A stretch of DNA of 64,000 nucleotides, taken from the NCBI GenBank assembly GCA_963678205.1, contig OY782760.1, forward strand, positions 992,001 through 1,056,000, written 5' to 3'. Made by a program: the position numbers and the translations under genes. The notes beneath the pieces were generated by a model that was given only the letters and a program-made list of their open reading frames with translations, did no database searches and was not told where the DNA came from. Origin of the DNA: G963556115 sp963678205 (GTDB lineage Bacteria; Planctomycetota; SZUA-567). Shown one piece after another: positions 43,778 through 52,663 of this stretch; position 1 is the first letter of the stretch; every line of letters starts with the position of its first letter.

Positions 43778-44719
43778 ATGTATATTGTAACTGGTGCAGC
43801 AGGCTTTATTGGGAGTAACATTGTTAAAGAACTTAATAATCGAGGAATCGACGATATTATTGCAGTTGACGATCTTACTGAAGGTGATAAGTTTAGAAAT
43901 CTTGCTGATACTGTTGTTGCAGATTATTATGATATTACAGAGTTTAAAAAAATATGCGAAGATAAAAAGAGTTTAGGCAGTGTTGTTGCAATACTTCATA
44001 ATGGTGCATGTGCTAATACTATGGAGTATGACGGTAAATATATGTTTGAAAGAAATTTTACATATTCTAAGAATGTATTTGAGTACGCAACACATTTTGA
44101 GTTACCTATGGTCTATGCAAGCAGTGCGTCCGTGTATGGAACAGAAAGAATTTCAATTGAAGAACCTGAATATGAAAGACCAATAAATGTTTATGCTTAT
44201 TCTAAACTTGCGTTTGATCAGTATATGAGAAAGAATTTCAAACGTGCAAAGAATACTGTTGTTGGTTTGAGATATTTCAATGTTTATGGTCCGCGTGAGG
44301 CAGAGAAAGGACGAATGGCATCAATGGTATTCCAGATCTCTAATCAGCTAAAGGAAAATAATGAGGTAAAGCTTTTTGAAGGAACGGATGGTTTTGAAGA
44401 TGGTGGACAGATGCGTGACTTTGTTTCTGTACTTGATGTCGCTAAGGTAAACCTTTTCTTTGCATCTCAAGCCGATGTGCAGGGTATATTTAATGTTGGT
44501 ACTGGGACAGCAAGATCGTTCAATGATGTCGCAATGAAATTTATAAGTCTTCAGGGTAGCGGCTCAATAAGTTACGTACCATTTCCTGATAAGCTTGTAG
44601 GTAAGTATCAAAGTTTCACTGAGGCAGACCTTACAAAGCTTAGAGACGCTGGATATAAAGAAGAGTTTATGACACTTGAAGAAGGTATTGATTTTAGTAG
44701 AAGCTACTGGGGAATATAG
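43778..44719 (+). CDS. hldD: ADP-L-glycero-D-manno-heptose-6-epimerase HldD, 313 aa
   Basis: Final step of ADP-heptose synthesis for LPS inner core. The Rossmann motif TGAAGFIGSN is at residues 4-13; YASSASVYG and YAYSKLAFDQ supply the Ser-Tyr-xxx-Lys active site; FNVYGPREAEKGRMAS and DGGQMRDFV are specific to HldD rather than other epimerases. AGGAGA precedes the ATG. This indicates a Gram-negative envelope with heptose-containing lipopolysaccharide or glycans. Confidence 0.93.
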   Translation: MYIVTGAAGFIGSNIVKELNNRGIDDIIAVDDLTEGDKFRNLADTVVADYYDITEFKKICEDKKSLGSVVAILHNGACANTMEYDGKYMFERNFTYSKNVFEYATHFELPMVYASSASVYGTERISIEEPEYERPINVYAYSKLAFDQYMRKNFKRAKNTVVGLRYFNVYGPREAEKGRMASMVFQISNQLKENNEVKLFEGTDGFEDGGQMRDFVSVLDVAKVNLFFASQADVQGIFNVGTGTARSFNDVAMKFISLQGSGSISYVPFPDKLVGKYQSFTEADLTKLRDAGYKEEFMTLEEGIDFSRSYWGI

Positions 44720-44835
44720 CTTATTTTCCATTTTGGTAATAGGTGTCTTGTAGTGTGAGTCTGAAGATGTATTCAATGAGTATGTTTTGTTTTGCTCATG
44801 GCTATAACGTTGATATCTTGCAATGCGATATGATA

Positions 44836-44876
44836 TAACTATACAGGCATTAAAAAAGTGAATGCCTGTATAGTTA
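44836..44876. terminator. Bidirectional terminator between hldD and the DJ-1-like gene
   Basis: TAACTATACAGGCATT and AATGCCTGTATAGTTA (16-bp perfect arms, nine-base loop) between convergent genes. Confidence 0.7.
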
Positions 44877-44912
44877 TTAGTTAATAATTAAGTTTAAAAT
44901 GTATTGCAGTGT

Positions 44913-45521
44913 TTATGTAATCTCGTTGGAGTCGGTTTTATCATCTCCCCAAAATTTCCCACTTTTAAATGCATCATACCACATTACTCGCATTTCAGGG
45001 CTTCCAATATTCATTTCTGTAAGAATATCTTTGGTAAACTCAATAGCTCCTAAGCCACTAGCTGTTATTATGTGTTTGTCACATATTGATAGTGAGTTTG
45101 CATAGGTTTCATATTCATTGTAATCTGGAGTCATTGTTCTTAAAAAATCAAGTGAGTTGGAGGTATGGTTGACTCCAGTAAGAATATTTGCATTTGCAAA
45201 AACAATAGTGGCTGCGCAGATTGCAGCAACTGGTATCTGATTGTTTACTAATTCTTTGAGTAGTGAATTAATTTTTTCCTGAGGGTAAGGCTTTTCCCAA
45301 AATCCTCCTCCTGGAATGATGAATAATGCAGTTTTTGTAATATCTACTTCATTCAAGGTTATATCTGGCTCAATCTTGAGTCCTCCCATTGAAGTGATAA
45401 TTTCCTTTGTAAACCCAACGCTGGTGATCTCAAGTTTTCCCATTCTTTTAAGCTCAGGGAGTATGTATCCAATTTCCCAGTCAGCATAACCATCGAATAA
45501 TAATACATGTACGGATTTCAT
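44913..45521 (-). CDS. DJ-1/PfpI family protein, 202 aa
   Basis: Class I glutamine-amidotransferase-like fold. FDGYADWEIGY at the start supplies the family Glu, IIPGGGFW is the turn before the active site and AICAAT near residue 99 carries the nucleophile Cys. The family includes deglycases, chaperones and transcription-linked proteins; this one has no attached DNA-binding domain. Exact activity cannot be read. AAGGAGA precedes the ATG. It stands alone. Confidence 0.9.
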   Translation of the reverse strand: MKSVHVLLFDGYADWEIGYILPELKRMGKLEITSVGFTKEIITSMGGLKIEPDITLNEVDITKTALFIIPGGGFWEKPYPQEKINSLLKELVNNQIPVAAICAATIVFANANILTGVNHTSNSLDFLRTMTPDYNEYETYANSLSICDKHIITASGLGAIEFTKDILTEMNIGSPEMRVMWYDAFKSGKFWGDDKTDSNEIT

Positions 45522-46202
45522 AGTATCTCCTTACTGTGCAAAAGATTTAAGGGTACAGAGTTTTTTTAACTATTTGAATTATATCACTAATGCCAAAAAC
45601 AGGAATAAATAATATTTGTTTTTCAAAAAACATATTAAAGTTTATAAGGTTATGACCGATAAAGAATATGAAATATATTATTTATCAGTCAAGGATGCCT
45701 GATGTATTGTCTCAAGGAAGATAATATTATAAGGGGAATTCTGTGGCTATGATCATATCTAAAATAGTAATCATTAATCCAATTCATGTAGTTCTCTCAA
45801 GTTAAAACAATCAAATTAATTTCAGAAAATTGAATATGCTGTATGTATATTTTAGGTTGTTTTGTATTGAACTTTAATAAAACAATTCAATAAAGAAGAA
45901 AAGATAAAAACTAGTCGTATAAATAAGAGTTGCTGTTAATCTTACTTCTTGAATAAAGGATGAAGGCTAACTGTATGTAAATTTCAAGTAAAATATTTGT
46001 TGCTATGCCAAAAAACATACATGATAAAAGAGTTGTGAAGGATTTTTGATCTTAAGCTGATTGAGAGGTTTGATAAAAGTAACATTCCAGGCGAATTTGA
46101 TGTCATTGTATCAAGTGATTCTTGTCATTGGTTTATTGAGTATGATTTGGCTAATTGAGTTGAATTAAGTTTGTTATGAATAAAAATATTGAAAGGTAGA
46201 TT
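45522..46202. other. Intergenic region with a possible decayed small ORF
   Basis: About 680 AT-rich bases. At 46005-46158 the plus strand reads MPKNIHDKRVVKDF, then after a one-base shift DLKLIERFDKSNIPGEFDVI to TGA 46156-46158, suggesting a broken small gene of unknown family. The rest shows no clear gene. Confidence 0.4.
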
Positions 46203-46895
46203 ATGATTAATGGGGTTGCATCAGCTTTGAATAGTGCTTCTAATAAAATTTCAGGGCAAAAAACAGAAGATAACAATAGTCAGTTTTCAGAGATTTTGCA
46301 AGCCAAGGTTGAATTTATTTCAGCAATTTCTCTTACAGAAGAGTTAAACCTGAAGAGTATCGATAATGGAAAAAATGTGGGGCATTTTATTTCATTAGAT
46401 GAAGTTGATAAAGATATAAAAAGGGATTATCTGGAATTTAAGGAATTGGTTGATGGGGCATTGGATAAAGAAGGAATAAAAAAATACCCTGAGTTTGAGA
46501 TTTTTGCAGATTTAGATGGTATTTTGTACATTAATTCAGATCGAGAAGATAAAGGGAAAATAGAAAAAGTGTTAAATGAAACACAAGAAATTAAAGATAT
46601 TTTCCATCGTATGTCTGAGAACTCAGCGACTGTTGCAAGATTAGAGAGGTTTCAAAAAAAAGTTATGTCTTTGAATATAACGACACCTAGAACTATTCAG
46701 CAATATGACCCAATGTATAATGTTGATCCGGAAGAAAGTTTTTCAATAAAGGTGTCTGAAGCAAGCTATACCCCTGTAATAGAGTGTTATGGTAAAATTC
46801 AGGAATTAAGTGTATTTGACCAGATTATAAATGGTGATTTTTATAATTTAATGGATTCCCCTCTTGAACTTGAAACAACGACATTAAAACAATAA
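46203..46895 (+). CDS. Protein of unknown function, 230 aa, paralogue of 47097-47561
   Basis: A soluble, charged protein without signal peptide. The central part (about residues 75-165) has GALDKEGIKKYPEFEIFADL, then ...KGKIEKVLNE...FHRM, and near the end FSIKVSEASYTPVIE. The same order of motifs (ALESAGINKDPSFDII, IIEKVLNAD, FSIKVSNEGYSIIV) occurs in the next gene, so the two are paralogues. The first 70 residues are Ser/Asn/Gln-rich and the C-terminus carries an extra tail. AAAGGT precedes the ATG; a terminator follows at 46960. Nearby fliW, csrA and chemotaxis genes make a flagellar link possible but unproven. Confidence 0.75.
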   Translation: MINGVASALNSASNKISGQKTEDNNSQFSEILQAKVEFISAISLTEELNLKSIDNGKNVGHFISLDEVDKDIKRDYLEFKELVDGALDKEGIKKYPEFEIFADLDGILYINSDREDKGKIEKVLNETQEIKDIFHRMSENSATVARLERFQKKVMSLNITTPRTIQQYDPMYNVDPEESFSIKVSEASYTPVIECYGKIQELSVFDQIINGDFYNLMDSPLELETTTLKQ

Positions 46896-46959
46896 ATGAT
46901 ATATTAATGACTTTTGTGATTTTTTTTTAATTGATAACTTCTTTAAAAGTTGAAAGTTA

Positions 46960-46987
46960 CGGTGCATCTTAATCGATGCACTGTTTT
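46960..46987 (+). terminator. Terminator after the 230-aa gene
   Basis: CGGTGCATC pairs with GATGCACTG (one G-T pair) followed by TTTT. Confidence 0.6.
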
Positions 46988-47096
46988 CATTTCTGGTAAA
47001 TTTTAAAGTGTAAATTTGGATGTCCGATAATAATTACATGGTGTTTAGCCTGAGAGTGCTTGAGGTGGTTCGTCAGTAACTTTATTGGAGGAGATC

Positions 47097-47561
47097 ATGT
47101 TAGAAAATAGAAAGATTACTACGGATAATAATGTTTGGTTTTATTATGGCAAAGCCGTTGTAAGTAAAATTTCAAATTATATTTTCCCAAATAGAAACTC
47201 TGCTATTATAAAATTTTATAATAAACCAGTCCATAAAGAAGTCTACATGTATGGTGTCGCTTATGAACAGGACAGCTTCCAGTGCATGCTTGACTATGCT
47301 CTTGAGTCGGCTGGAATTAATAAAGATCCTTCATTTGATATTATTTCACTAAAGGGTGAGACGTTGTGCCTTGCAACTAGCCATCCTAAAAAAACAATTA
47401 TTGAGAAGGTACTTAATGCTGACAGATCGCTCTTTAATACATATAGGCGTATTGAGAAGCATTATGCGCGTATATCTATTTTTATCCGCGGTGAGAGAAA
47501 GATTGGCAGTAATTTTTCAATAAAAGTATCAAATGAAGGATACAGTATAATTGTACGATAA
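47097..47561 (+). CDS. Protein of unknown function, 154 aa, paralogue of 46203-46895
   Basis: A basic, soluble protein. The region YALESAGINKDPSFDIISL, the following IIEKVLNAD and the closing FSIKVSNEGYSIIV align with the same segments in the preceding gene, but the N- and C-terminal extensions of that gene are absent. Start placed at ATG 47097, five bases after GGAGGA; the in-frame TTG at 47085 overlaps that ribosome site. Monocistronic, with its own terminator at 47582-47625. Function unknown. Confidence 0.75.
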   Translation: MLENRKITTDNNVWFYYGKAVVSKISNYIFPNRNSAIIKFYNKPVHKEVYMYGVAYEQDSFQCMLDYALESAGINKDPSFDIISLKGETLCLATSHPKKTIIEKVLNADRSLFNTYRRIEKHYARISIFIRGERKIGSNFSIKVSNEGYSIIVR

Positions 47562-47581
47562 AATAATGGAGAGGTATCACG

Positions 47582-47625
47582 CTAACCTTCAGCTTTCCCT
47601 TTGCTGAGGGTTAGTACTTTTTTAT
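47582..47625 (+). terminator. Terminator after the 154-aa gene
   Basis: CTAACCTTCAGC and GCTGAGGGTTAG (12 bp with one G-T) around a nine-base loop, followed by a T-run. Confidence 0.8.
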
Positions 47626-48156
47626 AGGCACAAAATTGCCTATTACTGTTTTTACTATGCGCTCTGCTTAGACATGTTGACCTGCCAGTGATGTGTTAGT
47701 AATGGAAAATTTCTTTGTGCTCATGAATCACATTTTGTTTGGTTTGATTAAACTTACGGGTTGTGTCAAACTTTGCTTTAAATTTATCCATTCATCATTA
47801 TTGTTGATTGGTATGTTGAGATTTTCTTGCGATACTTGTTTTTACTGACTACTACCCTATCATACTTTACTGGAGCCAAGGTTGATATTAAAATAGTAGA
47901 CATTTACACCCATGTGCGGCAATCAGTGCTCAGTCCCCATCTACATGTAAGTTGTGATTTAGTATTAATTTCGCTTTTAGTTCTTCAGATTGTTAAAATT
48001 AGAACTATTTTATGATATTATTTAAATTAAAATATATTTTTGATTTTTATTAATTTATATTATGGATAAAAATAAATTATAATCAAATAACTGCCGATAC
48101 TTTAAATAGGACGCAATTTCTACCCGGACAAAAATTATAGTAAAAAGGAGTTTATT
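47626..48156. other. Intergenic region upstream of the fliW cluster
   Basis: About 530 bases. An open frame of 62 codons (47827-48015, plus) lacks a ribosome site and family resemblance, so I do not call it. It presumably contains the promoter of the 48157 gene; I see no convincing -35/-10 or sigma-28 site. Confidence 0.4.
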
Positions 48157-48417
48157 ATGATTGCAAAAAATTGCCAGCATTTAAAAGAATTCGTCGGAAT
48201 GGAGAGAGAAGTCATTCTACGACATATCCAAAATCATAAATGGTTTAGAAAGATTGGGGATTATAACGAAGGAGTTGCTGATTTTATTGATTGCTATGGA
48301 TGGTTGATGCGTGATATGTATTGTACATCAATATGTGAGCATCGTGATAGTTGTAAAATTAGTAAAGAATTAAGAAAGAAGTCTCAAGAAGATGAGCATA
48401 TTGATGTCGCTTCATAA
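48157..48417 (+). CDS. Small Cys-rich protein upstream of fliW, 86 aa
   Basis: A small soluble protein with a Cys near residue 6, a central HIQNHKWFRKIGDYNEGVAD segment and a YGWLMRDMYC block followed by SIC and SC within about 13 residues, so four or five Cys that could bind zinc or an iron-sulfur cluster. It has AAGGAG eight bases before the ATG, a strong ribosome site, so it is likely real. The family is not recognised. It is co-directional with fliW 143 bases downstream, suggesting but not proving a shared role in motility regulation or another process. Confidence 0.7.
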   Translation: MIAKNCQHLKEFVGMEREVILRHIQNHKWFRKIGDYNEGVADFIDCYGWLMRDMYCTSICEHRDSCKISKELRKKSQEDEHIDVAS

Positions 48418-48559
48418 TAATATAAAATAATATTTGAATATAATCGAAAAATGCTTGAGAATAAATACTCAAATGTCGAAAGAATATATAGTGATTAAAT
48501 CAGTACTAATGTGGTAGTACTGTAAGCTCCTTTTATTTAATTTTGCTAGGTAGGTAATA

Positions 48560-49030
48560 ATGAAGGTAAAGACAACACGTTTTGGGGAAATTGAGGTACC
48601 TGATGAAACCCTGATTACTTTTCCCGAAGGAGTGATCGGATTTAAAGATGCTAGGGGTTTTGTTATTTTTGACTGTGGAGATCAAGGGCTATTTAAGTGG
48701 CTACAATCTACCGATGTTCCAGAACTCGCCTTTGTTATATGTGAATCACACCTTATTCTCCCGAGTTATCAAGTTGTTATTGGACAGAAAGAAAGAGATT
48801 TATTACAGCTTGATAATACTGAGGATGCAGCAGTTTGCCTGATACTTGTGATCCCAGAAGATCCTCAAGAAACTACAGGTAACCTCCTAGGTCCGATTGT
48901 AATGAATGCTAAAACTAGGTTAGGTATGCAGATGGTACTAGTGAATCCTGAATACAGCACTCGTTATAAGATCTTCAAGTCAAGTGAAGAAGTAAGTAAC
49001 GAGGAGGGTGAAAATGCTGGTACTGAGTAG
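48560..49030 (+). CDS. fliW: Flagellar assembly factor FliW, 156 aa
   Basis: Binds flagellin and CsrA, so that CsrA is released when flagellin is scarce. It shows the family's KTTRFGEIEVPDE start, ITFPEGVIGF, FKWLQSTDVPELAFVI and the LLGPIVMNAKTRLGMQ block. Length is normal. Its C-terminal end overlaps csrA's start by a few bases (csrA ATG at 49014), a common arrangement for this pair. No flagellar structural genes are in the window. Confidence 0.96.
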   Translation: MKVKTTRFGEIEVPDETLITFPEGVIGFKDARGFVIFDCGDQGLFKWLQSTDVPELAFVICESHLILPSYQVVIGQKERDLLQLDNTEDAAVCLILVIPEDPQETTGNLLGPIVMNAKTRLGMQMVLVNPEYSTRYKIFKSSEEVSNEEGENAGTE

Positions 49031-49262
49031 AAAACGTGATGAAACAATTATGATCGGTGATAATATTGAAATAAGTATTGTCGACATTAAAGGAGACACA
49101 GTCCGAGTAGGAATAAATGCACCAAGGTCTGTTTCTGTTCATAGAAAAGAAATTTTTGAGGCAATTAAAGAAGAAAATATTGCTACAACCAAGAGTCAAT
49201 CTATTCCAAAGCTGGAAGCTATCGGTGGACTTGCTGATCTTCTTAAAAAGAAAAAGAAATAG
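49014..49262 (+). CDS. csrA: Carbon storage regulator CsrA, 82 aa
   Basis: A dimeric RNA-binding translational regulator. It starts MLVLSRKRDETIMIGD, with the RNA-binding Arg44-type region in INAPRSVSVHRKEI. The C-terminal extension after residue 55 (ending in six Lys) is longer than in E. coli CsrA. The start ATG 49014 is six bases after GGAGG; an in-frame GTG at 49008 abuts it. It overlaps fliW. The CsrA target is likely flagellin mRNA, by analogy to Bacillus; no target is visible here. Confidence 0.95.
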   Translation: MLVLSRKRDETIMIGDNIEISIVDIKGDTVRVGINAPRSVSVHRKEIFEAIKEENIATTKSQSIPKLEAIGGLADLLKKKKK

Positions 49263-49282
49263 TTAATATCCTGGAGATTATT

Positions 49283-49480
49283 ATGAGCTGTAGCGTTATC
49301 TTAAAGAAAGAGCAACATTGGTATATTCTTCCAGAGATGGATAATAGGGAAGAACTTATTCTTTCGCTTGTAGAGAAGGAGAATCCAGGTTTTATTCAGG
49401 TGGGCATGGAATTAAGCGAAATACTAAAATTTAATGGGTGGACCCTTGAAGTATACAGGAATCTTGCAGAAGTAGCATAA
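49283..49480 (+). CDS. Small protein of unknown function after csrA, 65 aa
   Basis: A short soluble protein starting MSCSVILKKEQHWYILPE; the middle is acidic (MDNREELILSLVEKENP) and the end is hydrophobic and helical. GGAG precedes the ATG and it lies 20 bases after csrA, with a terminator at 49515-49548, so it is probably a third gene of the fliW-csrA transcript. No family recognised. Confidence 0.65.
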   Translation: MSCSVILKKEQHWYILPEMDNREELILSLVEKENPGFIQVGMELSEILKFNGWTLEVYRNLAEVA

Positions 49481-49514
49481 GTGATTGTAAACAATAATAA
49501 TATGTGTTATAATT

Positions 49515-49548
49515 AAAATGTAGAATAGTGATGCTGTTCTACATTTTT
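49515..49548 (+). terminator. Terminator of the fliW-csrA transcript
   Basis: AAAATGTAGAA pairs with TTCTACATTTT around an 11-base loop with a T-rich end, 35 bases after the 65-aa gene. Confidence 0.75.
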
Positions 49549-49578
49549 AATTATTTTAGTATATGGGGTTGAGTTGTA

Positions 49579-50229
49579 ATGAGAGAGATTCACGATAAGT
49601 ATTTTAAAAAAGCCAAGCGTGAAGGAAGGCTTGCTAGAAGTTTTTATAAGCTTGAAGAACTTGATAGAAGAGCTAAGCTTATCAAAGCCGGCAATCGTAT
49701 AATTGACCTTGGGGCGTGCCCAGGATCATGGCTTGAGTATATTCTTGAAAAAGTTGGTGATAATGGAAAGGTCTGTGCGGTTGACCTCAATGTTATAAAT
49801 AAAAAGTTCAAGGGTAAAGTTGAATTTAAAAAAATTGATATAAGAGATGTTACTCCTGATATGTTTGGGGTTAAAAACTTTGATGTTGTTGTCTCTGATA
49901 TGGCGCCCAAGACCAGTGGTATCAAACTTGTTGATCAAGCAAGATCATTAGAGTTATGTGAGATTGCAGCTAAATTTGCTATTGAAACTTTGGTAAAAGG
50001 TGGGAACTTTGTCTGTAAAATTTTTGAAAGTCCTGAAGTGCAGCCATTCAGAGAATCCCTCAGGGATAAATTTGCTGCTATTCGTATGATAAAACCTGAT
50101 GCGTGTAGAGATGAAAGCCTCGAAGTTTATGTCGTATGTACAGGGTTTGGCCTTGAGCCTGAAGATAAAAGGGTAAGGCCTGATCATGAACTTAGAAAGA
50201 CAAAAGGTAAGCGGACAAGGCAGTACTAG
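49579..50229 (+). CDS. rlmE: 23S rRNA (uridine) 2'-O-methyltransferase RlmE/FtsJ, 216 aa
   Basis: Methylates U2552 of 23S rRNA (E. coli numbering). Features of the RrmJ fold: SFYKLEELD with the first catalytic Lys, SAM-binding DLGACPGSW near residue 44, VSDMAPKTSGI with the catalytic Asp, VCKIFES with Lys, and ESLEVYVVC with Glu, i.e. the K-D-K-E tetrad. A basic C-terminal tail. Followed 20 bases later by an HD-domain gene. Confidence 0.94.
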   Translation: MREIHDKYFKKAKREGRLARSFYKLEELDRRAKLIKAGNRIIDLGACPGSWLEYILEKVGDNGKVCAVDLNVINKKFKGKVEFKKIDIRDVTPDMFGVKNFDVVVSDMAPKTSGIKLVDQARSLELCEIAAKFAIETLVKGGNFVCKIFESPEVQPFRESLRDKFAAIRMIKPDACRDESLEVYVVCTGFGLEPEDKRVRPDHELRKTKGKRTRQY

Positions 50230-50249
50230 TTCTTAGAGAGTGCATTACC

Positions 50250-50846
50250 ATGGACATCGTCAAGATTGAACATTGTTTATCATCAGTATTAAAGAACTCT
50301 GAAACACAACAGGTCAGGGAAAAGGGATATGTGTATTATCACGGTAAGAGAGTTGCAGAACTTGCCATGAAAATTTTTTCGGAAGTTAAGTTAAATATTG
50401 AACAGGTTGAGCTCGATAGGCTTTATATTGCGGGATTAATGCATGATATTGGTAAAGGCAGGAAACATCATGCTGTTGTTGGTGCAAAAATAGTGCCAAA
50501 GATAATAAAAGAAGGGGTCTCTAAAGCTGATATTGCGTCTATTCAACGACTTGTAAGCGAACATAATTTGCGGGAGAGGCCTAATACCTGCGAGCTTGAT
50601 TCTAAAGCACTTCAGGACGCAGATGTCCTCGACCACTTTGGAGCGCAGGGTGTATGGCTAAGTGTTTATATTACTGCAAAAAGTAATGGTAATCAGGGAG
50701 ATATGATGAAGTATTATTTCAGTGATGAACACAAAGATTATGTTCATAATAAGTACTATGGGTTGAACTTTGATATATCCAAAAAAATGTTTGAAGAGAG
50801 ATATTCTTATCAAAAAGAATTTTTGAAGATGATAAGCAATATGTAA
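50250..50846 (+). CDS. HD-domain phosphohydrolase, 198 aa
   Basis: A single HD domain: YYHGKRVAELAMKI supplies the first metal His, AGLMHDIGKGRKHHAVVGAKIVP the HD pair, VSEHN and QDADVLDHFG further ligands. These proteins hydrolyse phosphoester nucleotides. The substrate is not readable. It is intact and co-directional with rlmE, and its stop is six bases from that of the convergent methyltransferase gene. Confidence 0.87.
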   Translation: MDIVKIEHCLSSVLKNSETQQVREKGYVYYHGKRVAELAMKIFSEVKLNIEQVELDRLYIAGLMHDIGKGRKHHAVVGAKIVPKIIKEGVSKADIASIQRLVSEHNLRERPNTCELDSKALQDADVLDHFGAQGVWLSVYITAKSNGNQGDMMKYYFSDEHKDYVHNKYYGLNFDISKKMFEERYSYQKEFLKMISNM

Positions 50847-50851
50847 TTTAC

Positions 50852-52021
50852 TCAAACAGGTGATGCTATTATGCCTACTTTTTTCTCAAAGTTTCTGGTT
50901 AGGATAAGAGTGAGGTGCCTGCTACCTTTGAGCTTTAATTTCTTCATCAATGTTGGTATGTCACCACCTACACCTCGTTTTATAATGTTTACAGTCTTGC
51001 AATCTGCTTCTTTAAGTTTATTTTTTAATTCTTTTTCTTTATAATCAAATATAGACTCTACCTTATAGCATTTGGCAAAGGGTGTTGTGATTCTTTTATC
51101 AGAAGTAAGAAAGCATATTGTCTCAGATATTTTCTCTGCACATATTATACTGCCTAGAAGTTCAACAAGTCCAGCTCTCATCACTGCGCTGTCTGGTTCG
51201 TAAATATAGTCTTTTATTTTGCCGGTTTTTATCTCTGGATTTTCCCCATATAATGTGTCACCGGAGGGCAGTAGTGTCGCTTGTCTGTTAACGCCAGTTT
51301 TTAAAGAGCCAAACCAGAGTACGCATTCTCTTAGTTCACCGTTAAATGAAATAAATTCTATTTCTGCATTATTTGGTATATTTAAATAATCTATACCTGG
51401 AGCGCATTTTATGCCGGCGTTAGCTAGCTTGTTATCGAGAATATTCTCTATCTCAGATAGTTTTGGTGACCAGCTTTCAGGATGGAATAGTCTCTTGCCG
51501 TTTGCAGTTCGTCTTGCCGGATCGATAAAGAACGCTTCTATATCCATATCATTTAGAGGAAATTGTGTTATGTCGCTATTGATAGTATTAAAGTTATTTC
51601 TCACTGAATAAATATTGGTGTTATGTTTTGCAAGCAGTAGTCTCCCTGGGTCAAGGTCGATACCGGTTACTTCAAGGTGTTGCGCATAAGAGATGCTGTC
51701 GCCTCCTATACCGCAGCATAGGTCTGCAATCTTGGTTATGCCAGCAGCTTTAAAACGTTTTGCTCTATAATTTGAGATTTCTTCAGCAGAGGCTTGCTCA
51801 AGTCCTGAGCGAGTGAATAGCATCTTTTCTGCTTTACGGAATTTTTTCAACCCTTTTTTTCGTAAATCTATTATTGTGCTGATTGCTGCTGCAAACTCTG
51901 GAGTCGTCTTTGTTCTAAGGTAAGTAGCAAGATTAAATGCGTTTTTGTCTGAATTACATGTTTCATTCAGTAATTCAAGCCCAGCTGAACTTGTTAGAAA
52001 CTTAGCAATTTCAATATCCAT
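50852..52021 (-). CDS. SAM-dependent methyltransferase with THUMP-like domain, 389 aa
   Basis: A class I methyltransferase: ADLCCGIGGDSISYA near residue 99 is the SAM-binding motif I, VTGIDLDP the acidic loop, IEAFFIDPARRTANGKR motif IV (DPAR), followed by PGIDYLNIP and ECVLWFGSLK. A C-terminal beta-rich THUMP-like domain follows. Family members are annotated as class I SAM-dependent methyltransferases with THUMP-like domain, with unknown RNA target. The start has no strong ribosome site; TATCCATTTTG precedes the coding strand as read from the plus strand. Confidence 0.87.
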   Translation of the reverse strand: MDIEIAKFLTSSAGLELLNETCNSDKNAFNLATYLRTKTTPEFAAAISTIIDLRKKGLKKFRKAEKMLFTRSGLEQASAEEISNYRAKRFKAAGITKIADLCCGIGGDSISYAQHLEVTGIDLDPGRLLLAKHNTNIYSVRNNFNTINSDITQFPLNDMDIEAFFIDPARRTANGKRLFHPESWSPKLSEIENILDNKLANAGIKCAPGIDYLNIPNNAEIEFISFNGELRECVLWFGSLKTGVNRQATLLPSGDTLYGENPEIKTGKIKDYIYEPDSAVMRAGLVELLGSIICAEKISETICFLTSDKRITTPFAKCYKVESIFDYKEKELKNKLKEADCKTVNIIKRGVGGDIPTLMKKLKLKGSRHLTLILTRNFEKKVGIIASPV

Positions 52022-52209
52022 TTTGTATTTGTACTCCAGAGGGTTAATTTTTGTTTTAAAAGCCTAGGCTGAGGCTCAAATTAATCAATTATTCCCTTGC
52101 TATTATACAGCATTACGATAACATTAGAAAGGTTAAGATTATAAGTATTTTCATTGATATTTTGTTTTTAAAAATAGTTTTTGACGTGTTTAAGAAATGA
52201 GAGTATGAT
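52022..52209. other. Divergent spacer before the cupin gene
   Basis: AT-rich with a TTGAC-like start near 52180, but no convincing promoter pair; I see nothing else. Confidence 0.35.
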
Positions 52210-52623
52210 TTGAGCGAAAATTTACAAGAAGAGATAATATATAATGGTCAAATGTACGCCTTGATTGTTCGTAAAGATTTTTCTGCTAAGGGGTTGAAAT
52301 TTTTTACTCCGAATGAATTGTCCCAGCAGCTGGCGTATATGAATCACCCGGCTGGGCATATAATTGACCCTCATATTCATAAAATGGTAAAGAGAGAGGT
52401 TCACTATACTCAAGAGGTACTCTTTATTAGAAAAGGTATCCTGAAAGTTGTATTTTTTAATGAAGAAAAAGAAGAGTTTGCTCAAAGTCTGCTTTATGAA
52501 GGAGATGTGCTTTTACTAGTAAAGGGTGGACATGGTTTTGAAATTATCGAAGATTGCGAGGTCTTTGAAGTAAAACAGGGACCTTATGCTGGTGATAATG
52601 ATAAGGAAAAATTCAAGTTTTAA
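52210..52623 (+). CDS. Cupin-fold protein of a surface polysaccharide cluster, 137 aa
   Basis: The single cupin barrel carries HPAGHIIDPHIHKMVKREV, with His metal ligands, and TQEVLFIRKGILKVVFF. Such small cupins occur next to aminotransferases and glycosyltransferases of polysaccharide pathways (WbuC-like); the actual reaction is unknown. The start is TTG 52210, with GAGAG before it. The DegT aminotransferase gene follows 40 bases later. Confidence 0.8.
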   Translation: MSENLQEEIIYNGQMYALIVRKDFSAKGLKFFTPNELSQQLAYMNHPAGHIIDPHIHKMVKREVHYTQEVLFIRKGILKVVFFNEEKEEFAQSLLYEGDVLLLVKGGHGFEIIEDCEVFEVKQGPYAGDNDKEKFKF

Positions 52624-52663
52624 TAATAAATAATGACCTATTGTAATAAAGGATAATATATCA

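Noticed and set aside
47827..48015. 62-codon frame in the spacer before the fliW cluster
   Set aside because: No ribosome site, no family features, and the surrounding sequence looks non-coding.
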